From positions 1-11,472 of the forward strand of contig JAEWMJ010000047.1 of the NCBI GenBank assembly GCA_023393165.1: a stretch of 11,472 bases of DNA, in the 5' to 3' direction. A program made the translations under genes and the position numbers. The stretch comes from Bacillota bacterium. Lineage in GTDB: Bacteria > Bacillota > Clostridia > Christensenellales > Christensenellaceae. The notes beneath the pieces were generated by a model. The model saw only the letters and a program-made list of their open reading frames with translations, had not been told where the DNA came from and did not search any database. Positions 5,793 through 11,472 of this stretch are shown in pieces; the stretch's first letter is position 1; every line of letters starts with the position of its first letter.

Positions 5793-6812
5793 TTACAACT
5801 CAATGATTCTTTTTTCGTCAATAGACCGGTTTCCAACTTCTACAATCTTTACAGCCATTTTTCCGTCGTGTCCGGTCACCTTGGGTGTTTTATCATTTAA
5901 AATGCAATCGATGAAATGACTGTCTTCTTCCAGGTACGCATCCTTGAAAAGAGTCATCCAACTGTTGATGAAGGGCGTGGATGTGCCGTGCTCAACAGTC
6001 GTGCATTGAATAAATTCTTTTTCGGAACGCCCTACCTTGAGCGATCCCTTTGTGCCTACGATCTCAACTTTGGCGTCGTACCCGTACTGTACGTAAGCAG
6101 CCCCGTCAACGCAATACTGAACGCCGTTTTCAAATATGCCGGTCATGACCATGTTGTCATAATAATCCGGATACTCACCGGCCACTTCCTTGTTCCTGTA
6201 ATTTCCGCCTATTGCGTAAACCGTCTTTATCTCACTGCCGGCCAGCCATCTGATGCAGTCGATATCATGGCTGTTCAGTTCGGCCAGTATTCCGTTGGAT
6301 TTTTTCAGGTCGTACATCCAGGGTCTCGGTTTAGAGGGGCCTCTGGTGTGCGAGTGGATCATAACGACATCGCCGATCGCGCCCGAATCGATGATTTCCT
6401 TGGCGCGCATAAAGCTTTCGTCATGCCTTCTCATAAAACCGATCTGAAGCTTCACATTGTTTTCCTTGCAGGCGCGGATCATGTCGTCGCATTCACCGGT
6501 ATCCATGGCCATTGGTTTTTCGCAAAATATGTGTTTTTTAGCGTTTGCGCAATCAATTACGATTTGTCTGTGCAAATTTGTAGGTGAAACGACAACAACC
6601 GCTTTTATTTCGCTATCATTCAATATATCTTTATAGTTGGTATAGTACTTGCTTATTTCCAGCGTCTCCGCGGCAGCCTTCGCCGCATCTTCCACCACGT
6701 CCACAACAGCAGCCATATACGCGCCGTTTACCTTGTTTTTAAAGTTATTCGCATGAATCATTCCGGCTCTGCCGGCCCCGATCAGGCAAACTCCGACTTT
6801 TGAATTGGTCAT
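5793..6812 (-). CDS. Gfo/Idh/MocA-family dehydrogenase, inositol 2-dehydrogenase-like
   Basis: A 339-residue NAD(P)-dependent oxidoreductase with an N-terminal Rossmann fold (GAGRAG at 12-17) and the family hallmark CEKP (Glu98, Lys99, Pro100). The IQIGFMRRHD segment (about 122-131) is characteristic of IolG-like inositol dehydrogenases. The second catalytic region reads AELNSHDID, with His182 retained and Glu178 where Bacillus IolG has Asp172. It probably oxidises a hydroxyl of an inositol, a pyranose or a related ring. It is the first gene behind its own promoter at 6857-6886, which is overlapped by a large palindrome. The ribosome site is weak (GGGG about 8 nt before the ATG). A five-codon ORF (6809-6826) ends across the start codon. 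Confidence 0.88.
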   Translation of the reverse strand: MTNSKVGVCLIGAGRAGMIHANNFKNKVNGAYMAAVVDVVEDAAKAAAETLEISKYYTNYKDILNDSEIKAVVVVSPTNLHRQIVIDCANAKKHIFCEKPMAMDTGECDDMIRACKENNVKLQIGFMRRHDESFMRAKEIIDSGAIGDVVMIHSHTRGPSKPRPWMYDLKKSNGILAELNSHDIDCIRWLAGSEIKTVYAIGGNYRNKEVAGEYPDYYDNMVMTGIFENGVQYCVDGAAYVQYGYDAKVEIVGTKGSLKVGRSEKEFIQCTTVEHGTSTPFINSWMTLFKDAYLEEDSHFIDCILNDKTPKVTGHDGKMAVKIVEVGNRSIDEKRIIEL

Positions 6813-6837
6813 TCTACAGCCCCCATAAAATAAAAAA

Positions 6838-6867
6838 TGATATATAATATGTTATTATTATATATCA
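6838..6867. promoter_or_regulatory. 30-bp operator candidate: perfect 12+12 bp inverted repeat
   Basis: The arms TGATATATAATA (6838-6849) and TATTATATATCA (6856-6867) are exact reverse complements around a 6-bp spacer. The repeat covers the -10 box and predicted start site of the Gfo/Idh promoter, a classic repressor position. The adjacent DeoR-family protein is the obvious candidate binder. Its right arm plus 4 bp (6852-6867) recurs, 15 of 16 identical, at 9338-9353 over the -10 box of the operon's first promoter. Confidence 0.6.
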
Positions 6868-6886
6868 ATTCCTTATTGTTTTTCAA
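6857..6886 (-). promoter_or_regulatory. Internal sigma-70/SigA promoter for the Gfo/Idh gene and downstream genes
   Basis: On the minus strand TTGAAA (6886-6881) is followed after 18 bp by a perfect TATAAT (6862-6857), 44 bp before the ATG at 6812. No terminator is visible after the regulator gene, so the catabolic genes can be read both from here and from the upstream kinase promoter. Confidence 0.7.
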
Positions 6887-6895
6887 GTATTATTA

Positions 6896-7705
6896 TCATT
6901 TATTTTCACTTTTTTGAGTTTCACACAATTCCACTTCCAATCCCTCATGCCGGAGAAGTTCCACATAATCCCTGTCGGCCCCGGAATCGGTAATCAGGTA
7001 ATCAATCTGGCCCAAATCGGCAAATCTTACGAAAGTGGATTTATCCAGCTTGCTGGAATCGCTTAAAAGTATGATTTCGTCGGCAAGTTCGATCAGCACG
7101 GATTTCATTCTTGCCATATCGATATTCGGTGTGGATATGCCTTTTTTAATGCTGATGCCGTTAGCGGCCAGGAAGGTTTTATCCACGTTCAGGTCCCTGA
7201 TCGTATCGATCGCCTTTTTGCCGGTTGTGCAATGGAAATTGCGGCGGACTGCGCCGCCTGCGATAATGATGGTCGCATCCGAATTGCGTTCCAAATATGC
7301 GGCAATCTGCAGGTCGTTTGTTACAACCGTAAGGTTTTTAAAATTGATCAGCAGTTTTGCCAGTTCAAATGTTGTGGTCCCCGTATCAAGCGCAATCGTA
7401 TCTCCTTCGTTGATGCACTGCAGTGCAACGCTGGCGATCGCCTTTTTTTCGTCCATGTATTCGATTTCTTTTTGATACGAATTGGGTTCGTAGTTTGCCT
7501 TTGTATTGCTGATTGCGCCGCCGTGGGTACGCTTTAAGTAACCGGCTTCCTCCAGTTCGCGCAAATCGTTCCGGATGGTTGCCGGAGAAACCGAAAACTC
7601 GCTGCACAGGTTTGATACCGTGGTCTTATAGTTCTTATTTACCAGATCAACAATCAAATGCTTGCGTTCTTCAGCAAATATCCCCTCATCTTTTCTTGTA
7701 GCCAT
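6896..7705 (-). CDS. DeoR-family transcriptional repressor
   Basis: A 269-residue DeoR/GlpR-type regulator, near the usual 250-260. The N-terminal winged helix-turn-helix spans about 13-65 (SVSPATIRNDLRELEEAGYLKRTHGGA). The C-terminal sugar-phosphate-sensing DeoRC domain shows IALDTGTTT at 104-112, the NDLQ strand at 130-133, and LLSDSSK at 213-219. Proteins of this family repress carbohydrate operons and release DNA when bound to a phosphorylated sugar intermediate. That fits the two kinases alongside. It lies 27 bp after the FGGY kinase with a good AAGGTG ribosome site, so it is co-transcribed with that kinase. Likely targets (inference) are the palindrome at 6838-6867 just downstream and the divergent promoter at 9343-9405. 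Confidence 0.92.
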   Translation of the reverse strand: MATRKDEGIFAEERKHLIVDLVNKNYKTTVSNLCSEFSVSPATIRNDLRELEEAGYLKRTHGGAISNTKANYEPNSYQKEIEYMDEKKAIASVALQCINEGDTIALDTGTTTFELAKLLINFKNLTVVTNDLQIAAYLERNSDATIIIAGGAVRRNFHCTTGKKAIDTIRDLNVDKTFLAANGISIKKGISTPNIDMARMKSVLIELADEIILLSDSSKLDKSTFVRFADLGQIDYLITDSGADRDYVELLRHEGLEVELCETQKSENK

Positions 7706-7732
7706 ATTTTTTCACCTTATTTTCCTATATAA

Positions 7733-9250
7733 TTATTCAACCTGATAGATCTCACTTTTATAGATATCCTCAAGGGAATCAATCACCTTCAAGTACTGCT
7801 CCGCGAATTTCTTGTAATTCCCGTTGTTCTCCATATTCGGCCGAACCGTTTTTCCCTTTTGGGCAACCTTGTTGACCGGCTTTTTATAATCGTCAAGCAC
7901 TCCCGCGCCATATCCTGCGATCACCGCGCTGCCCACCAGGGCCGTATCCCCCATTTCAAACGTTGTTACGGGCAATCCCAGCACGTCCGATTTGATGGAA
8001 TTGAACAGGGAGGATTTTGAGCCTCCGCCGATGGTGAACATCTCCTGAAAACGGGTGTCCGGATAAAGTTTCTTCAATATTTCAAAATAATAGCTGTACT
8101 CATATGCAATACCTTCCATTATGGAACGGTACATATGCCCCCTGGTATGCTTCCAGTCAAGACCTATAAAACTGCCCTTTACGTAGGGATTGTTGGGCAG
8201 CACGCGGCCTCCGAAATGCGGAACAAACAATATTCCCTCGCTTCCGGCCTGCACACCGGCGGCTTCGCGCTGAAGGTCGTCATATGTGGCCGCAGGGTTC
8301 CCCGTAAACGAATCCCTGAACCACCGGATGCAAAGCCCTCCGCCATTGATATAGGAAAGCGGCATAAAAAATCCGTCCACCGGAGAGCGCATCATTGTCA
8401 TTGTCTGATTCCCGGCGTCCGCCTTGTAGCTGTCCACTACGCAGCAGAACACGGAGGCGGTTCCCGCGCAGTCCAGGATCATTCCGCTTTCAAACATACC
8501 CGAACCGAAAACGGAGGCGGCCGTATCTCCCGCGCCCGCAACTACGGGAATACCCTGGGCAACGCCCGCTGCATCGGCAAACGCCTTTGTTGTTTTTCCG
8601 ACAACATCAAAAGGCGATACGATCCTGGCCATTTTGCCGCGGCTGATCCCGAAGAGATCCAAAAGCTCGTCCGACCATTCTTTTTTCTGGTTGTCGCCAA
8701 ATCCCGAGTATTGTATGCAGGTGTAATCAAAAAATGCGTCTTCGCCTTTCAGGCCGGTCATCCTGCCCACCACGTATCCGTGCGGCAGGACAAATTTACA
8801 GATTTTATTATACACCTCCGGGTGTTCATTTTTCCACCATAAAATTTTGGGGCCGTGCGTATACGTAATGGGACCGCCTGTGATTTCAACCGCGCGGCGG
8901 CCCGCTACCTGCCGCATCTCCTGCATATATTTGCCGCAGCGCATATCCAGCCATGAATCATAATAGGTGGCGGCCTGGCCGTCCTTGTCCACGCCCATGA
9001 TGCCCGCCATCTGCCCGTCCACGCCGATAGCCGCGACGCTTGCGGGCGAAATACCCGATTTCTGCATAATTTCGCGGATGGTACGCACGCAGGACATATA
9101 GATTTCATCCGCTTCCTGCCAGACTACCCCCGGCTTGGGGCTGATAAGATTGGAATTCTCAAAAGCTTCCGCAATGATATTCATATCCATGTCAAACAAA
9201 ATGGATTTGGTTCCCTGGGTGCCTATATCCATCCCAATAAGATAGTTCAT
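7733..9250 (-). CDS. FGGY-family carbohydrate kinase (xylulokinase-like), leftward
   Basis: A 505-residue ATP-dependent sugar kinase with both FGGY actin-like domains. Motifs in order are GMDIGTQGTKS at 6-16 (phosphate 1), GVDGQMAGIMGVD at 77-89 (compare GQMHG of xylulokinase), AGAGDTAAS at 238-246 with the catalytic-base Asp242, ILDCAGTAS at 258-266, and the adenosine-site IGGGSKS at 407-413. The GLDWKHTR and MEGIAYE segments are typical of FGGY domain C. AGGAGGG lies 5 nt before the ATG. It is the first gene of the leftward operon, followed directly by the DeoR regulator, and probably makes the sugar phosphate that the regulator senses. Substrate cannot be assigned: ribulose, xylulose, erythritol and related kinases share these motifs. 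Confidence 0.9.
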   Translation of the reverse strand: MNYLIGMDIGTQGTKSILFDMDMNIIAEAFENSNLISPKPGVVWQEADEIYMSCVRTIREIMQKSGISPASVAAIGVDGQMAGIMGVDKDGQAATYYDSWLDMRCGKYMQEMRQVAGRRAVEITGGPITYTHGPKILWWKNEHPEVYNKICKFVLPHGYVVGRMTGLKGEDAFFDYTCIQYSGFGDNQKKEWSDELLDLFGISRGKMARIVSPFDVVGKTTKAFADAAGVAQGIPVVAGAGDTAASVFGSGMFESGMILDCAGTASVFCCVVDSYKADAGNQTMTMMRSPVDGFFMPLSYINGGGLCIRWFRDSFTGNPAATYDDLQREAAGVQAGSEGILFVPHFGGRVLPNNPYVKGSFIGLDWKHTRGHMYRSIMEGIAYEYSYYFEILKKLYPDTRFQEMFTIGGGSKSSLFNSIKSDVLGLPVTTFEMGDTALVGSAVIAGYGAGVLDDYKKPVNKVAQKGKTVRPNMENNGNYKKFAEQYLKVIDSLEDIYKSEIYQVE

Positions 9251-9342
9251 AAAGCCCTCCTGATATTTAAAAAAGGATTATTGAATGCTTTTTATTAACA
9301 TGCCATAATCTAGCGTTTATTAATTGTTTGCTTTTATTTATT

Positions 9343-9371
9343 ATTATATTTCATCTAAAACTGCTTGTCAA
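9343..9371 (-). promoter_or_regulatory. Leftward promoter of the kinase-regulator operon
   Basis: On the minus strand a consensus TTGACA (9371-9366) and a consensus TATAAT (9348-9343) are separated by exactly 17 bp. This is a perfect housekeeping promoter, about 95 bp upstream of the leftward kinase start. A perfect promoter on a catabolic operon implies control by a repressor. Confidence 0.85.
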
Positions 9372-9383
9372 GAAGCTTGACAA
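9365..9383. promoter_or_regulatory. Palindrome shared by both divergent -35 boxes
   Basis: TTGTCAAG-AAG-CTTGACAA is a perfect 8-bp inverted repeat. It contains the -35 hexamers of both the leftward and the rightward promoter, so one protein bound here would occlude both. Part of the symmetry is forced by the two TTGACA boxes, but the outermost base pair and the inner AG/CT extend beyond them. Confidence 0.6.
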
Positions 9384-9405
9384 TATCGTTTATCTTCGTT
9401 ATCAT
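9377..9405 (+). promoter_or_regulatory. Rightward promoter of the second FGGY kinase
   Basis: A consensus TTGACA (9377-9382) and a near-consensus TATCAT (9400-9405) are separated by exactly 17 bp. Transcription should begin near 9412, giving an 85-90 nt leader before the ATG at 9500. Confidence 0.8.
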
Positions 9406-9434
9406 TTTATTATTAAATGAGAACAAAGCTTAAC

Positions 9435-9474
9435 AAAAAAAAGTTTTTGCGCGTTTTTGCGCTGGCTTTTTTTT
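9435..9474 (+). promoter_or_regulatory. Leader hairpin with U-run (possible attenuator) and 10-bp tandem repeat
   Basis: GTTTTTGCGC is repeated perfectly in tandem at 9443-9462. The GCGC units (9449-9452 and 9459-9462) can form a short stem, and AAAAAAAAG (9435-9443) can pair with CTTTTTTTT (9466-9474). The run of eight T residues after a GC element resembles a weak intrinsic terminator inside the 5' leader. The GC stem is only 4 bp, so termination efficiency is doubtful. Confidence 0.35.
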
Positions 9475-9499
9475 AATGATTAGATAGGAGAAAAAGTAC

Positions 9500-11023
9500 A
9501 TGCAGGATCATCTGATTGCATATGATTTTGGTACAGGCGGCATCAAAGCGTCGCTTTATACGGCGGAGGGCATGTCCCTGGCGTCCACATTCGAACCTTA
9601 CGACACGATATACCCGCAGGTAGGCTGGCACGAACAGCGCCCTGCCGACTGGTGGGAATCCGTTATAAAAAGCACAAACAAGCTGCTTTCAACCTCAGGC
9701 ATTGATAAAAACTCAATAGCCGCGCTTGCGATATCAGGCCACAGCCTGGGCGTTGTGCCTATAGACAGGGACGGCCGCCTTCTTTTGGAGTCTGCTCCAA
9801 TCTGGTCGGATATGCGTGCGGAAAAACAGGCGAAGAAATTTTTCCGTACGCACAGCGAAAAAGACTGGTATATGAAAACAGGGAACGGCTTCCCTTCCCA
9901 TCTGTATTCGGCGTTCAAACTGTTATGGTACAGGGACAACATGCCCGAAATGTTCAATAAAATATCCTTTGTATTGGGTACAAAAGACTACATTAATTAT
10001 AAACTCACAGGCGCCGTCGCCACGGATCCTTCCTACGCTTCGGGTATTGGGTTTTACAGCCTGAAGAATAACGCTTACGATGAAGAATTGCTGGCTGAAT
10101 TCGGCTTTGATAAAAAAATCTTTCCCGAAATCGTGCCTTCCACGCATATTATAGGCACATTAACGCGCGAAGCCGCCCATGCCGTCGGCTTATCCGAAAA
10201 CGTCAGGGTCGCCTGCGGCGGCGTGGACAATTCCTGCATGGCTCTGGGCGCGCGCGGAATTGAGGACGGCAGGGTGTATACTTCCCTCGGCTCCTCTTCA
10301 TGGATCGCCATTACTTCCCACGACCCCATACTGGACCCCAATTTGAAACCTTTTGTGTTTGCCCACGTGATTCCGGACATGTATGCGTCCGCAACTTCCA
10401 TATTTTCCGCCGGTTCGTCCTTCCAGTGGGTACGCAACGAACTGTGCCGCGATCTGATGGCGGACGGCGCGGACCCGTATATTGCAATGAACGAATTTGC
10501 CGCCCAATCGCCCATAGGCGCAAACAAGCTTCTGTTTAACCCCTCCCTTGCGGGCGGCAGCGGCTCGGACCGCACGTCCAACGTGCGGGGCGCATATCTT
10601 GGCCTGGACCTGAAACATACCCGGCAGGACCTTATACGCGCCGCAATGGAAGGCATTGCCCTCAGCCTGCGCATTGCGCTTGACCGTCTGAAGGAAATGT
10701 CCGCCGTTTCAAACGAAATGCTTATCGTGGGAGGGGGCGGCAAAAGCCAGCTGTGGCGCCAGATGTTCGCGGATATTTACGGACTTAATATACTGCAGAC
10801 TTCTGTCGGACAGGACGCCGGTTCCCTGGGCGCAGCCGCACTTGCAGCCGTGGGCGCAGGGTTCTGGAAGGATTTTGCGCCCATTGATTCCATCCATAAG
10901 CTGATCGGCGTCAAAAAGCCCGATCCTGCGGCTCAGGCGGAGTACAACAAAATACTTTCCGTGCTCAAGAAGGTCAACGAACATCTTTATGACATCGGCG
11001 ATATAATGGCAAGCGAACTGTAA
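9500..11023 (+). CDS. FGGY-family carbohydrate kinase (xylulokinase-like), rightward
   Basis: A 507-residue FGGY kinase, full length. Motifs are AYDFGTGGIKASLY at 7-20, AISGHSLGVVPID at 77-89 (His-Ser-Leu where xylulokinase has Gln-Met-His), CGGVDNSCMALG at 239-250 with the catalytic-base Asp243, YTSLGSSSWIA at 260-270, GLDLKHTR at 368-375 and the ATP-site GGGGKSQLW at 411-419. AGGAGA lies 9 nt before the ATG. It stands alone between a divergent promoter shared with the leftward operon and its own terminator, so it belongs to the same regulon. It differs from the leftward kinase in the sugar-binding loop, which points to a different substrate or a different step in the same pathway. The exact sugar cannot be read from sequence. 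Confidence 0.9.
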   Translation: MQDHLIAYDFGTGGIKASLYTAEGMSLASTFEPYDTIYPQVGWHEQRPADWWESVIKSTNKLLSTSGIDKNSIAALAISGHSLGVVPIDRDGRLLLESAPIWSDMRAEKQAKKFFRTHSEKDWYMKTGNGFPSHLYSAFKLLWYRDNMPEMFNKISFVLGTKDYINYKLTGAVATDPSYASGIGFYSLKNNAYDEELLAEFGFDKKIFPEIVPSTHIIGTLTREAAHAVGLSENVRVACGGVDNSCMALGARGIEDGRVYTSLGSSSWIAITSHDPILDPNLKPFVFAHVIPDMYASATSIFSAGSSFQWVRNELCRDLMADGADPYIAMNEFAAQSPIGANKLLFNPSLAGGSGSDRTSNVRGAYLGLDLKHTRQDLIRAAMEGIALSLRIALDRLKEMSAVSNEMLIVGGGGKSQLWRQMFADIYGLNILQTSVGQDAGSLGAAALAAVGAGFWKDFAPIDSIHKLIGVKKPDPAAQAEYNKILSVLKKVNEHLYDIGDIMASEL

Positions 11024-11037
11024 AATATTATATTTTT

Positions 11038-11062
11038 AAAAAGCGCATTATGCGCTTTTTTT
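11038..11062 (+). terminator. Rho-independent terminator of the rightward kinase
   Basis: AAAAAGCGCA (11038-11047) and TGCGCTTTTT (11051-11060) form a perfect 10-bp stem around a TTA loop, running into a tract of seven T residues (11056-11062). It lies 15 bp after the stop codon. Confidence 0.92.
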
Positions 11063-11147
11063 GTTGCCTTTAGAAAAGAGAAAGAACCCAAAGAAAGCCT
11101 AAAAACTACATCTATAAACTCATATATTCCCGCTTGATCGTTATCGT

Positions 11148-11375
11148 TCATGAATGAGACATAGGCTCGTAGTATTCGTCATCCGACCATCTTGCGGGAT
11201 TTGTGTCGATATAGTTCCATTTAATAAGATAATCGGCTTCGTCACGTATGATATGGTCATAGTAAGATTCTTGAAAGATTGATGTGCCGACTTCTTTGGT
11301 AACTAAAATCATCAATGACCGTATAATTTTTGTATCATGGCATTCGTAGGGGGCGATGCCCAGAGGCTGTGTCAA
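11148..11375 (-). pseudogene. C-terminal remnant of a REP-associated tyrosine transposase (IS200-like, RAYT)
   Basis: Only about 75 codons are open, beginning at a TTG that follows an in-frame TAA eight codons upstream. The end matches the recognisable tail of RAYT proteins: LVTKEVGTSIFQESYYDHIIRDE at about 24-46 and WNYIDTNPARWSDDEYYE at about 53-70. Complete RAYTs are roughly 150-250 residues and carry an HUH motif near the N-terminus, which is absent here, so this is a truncated, inactive copy. No ribosome binding site supports independent translation. RAYTs act on short palindromic (REP-like) repeats, and such an element lies at 2501-2666 in this window. Confidence 0.75.
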
Positions 11376-11472
11376 AACCCCAACCCTAAATCTTTAGGAA
11401 AGAAAGTCAATCGATAGTAGTTATCAAAAGGAATCCATCGGAACTTTATACACTGATGTCTTCTATTAACTT

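Noticed and set aside
9251..9499. Possible CRISPR or tandem-repeat array in the divergent intergenic region because TTTATTA recurs.
   Set aside because: The recurrences are short, AT-rich and irregularly spaced; promoter elements explain the region better.
11372..11470. About 32 open codons on the minus strand at the right edge, reading into a TGA at 11372-11374.
   Set aside because: The start lies beyond the window, no motif is recognisable, and the length is compatible with chance; it might be the end of a gene to the right.

Overview
The window is an accessory carbohydrate-catabolism locus, most likely from an anaerobic Firmicute of the Clostridia type. The basis is strong AGGAGG-like ribosome binding sites, tightly packed one-directional genes, GTG and TTG starts, AT-rich promoters, U-tract terminators and a DeoR-family regulator. 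The genus cannot be fixed from sequence alone.

Layout. Nine genes run leftwards (minus strand) from about 9250 to 227: an FGGY carbohydrate kinase, a DeoR-family regulator, a Gfo/Idh/MocA (inositol dehydrogenase-like) oxidoreductase, a zinc medium-chain dehydrogenase, a phosphotriesterase-family metal hydrolase, an AroE-like dehydrogenase, a cupin-type phosphoglucose isomerase, a D-2-hydroxyacid dehydrogenase and a KDPG/KHG aldolase. A textbook terminator at 166-191 closes the run. A second, different FGGY kinase (9500-11023) is transcribed rightwards and has its own terminator (11038-11062). The two arms are driven by back-to-back promoters whose -35 boxes together form one palindrome (9365-9383). 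A second promoter, overlapped by a perfect 12+12 bp inverted repeat (6838-6867), sits in front of the Gfo/Idh gene.

How the genes may work together (inference). Three dehydrogenases of polyol, cyclitol or ring-hydroxyl type, one hydrolase of a lactonase-rich family, one aldose/ketose isomerase, one 2-hydroxyacid dehydrogenase, one pyruvate-forming aldolase and two sugar kinases look like a complete route. It would take a polyol, cyclitol or unusual sugar through keto and lactone or ring-opened intermediates to a 2-keto-3-deoxy acid and then pyruvate. The Gfo/Idh plus Zn-dehydrogenase plus hydrolase plus KDPG-aldolase order resembles the inositol route known from Thermotoga. The AroE-like enzyme, the cupin PGI and the two kinases do not fit that route exactly. 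No transporter and no sugar-acid dehydratase lies inside the window.

Non-coding and mobile content. A 166-bp MITE-like folded element (2501-2666), a nested hairpin and a cre-like palindrome lie in the 337-bp gap between the AroE-like gene and the PGI gene. The left edge (1-125, minus) carries an unidentified RNA-like segment behind its own extended -10 box. The right edge holds a truncated REP-associated tyrosine transposase relic (11148-11375).
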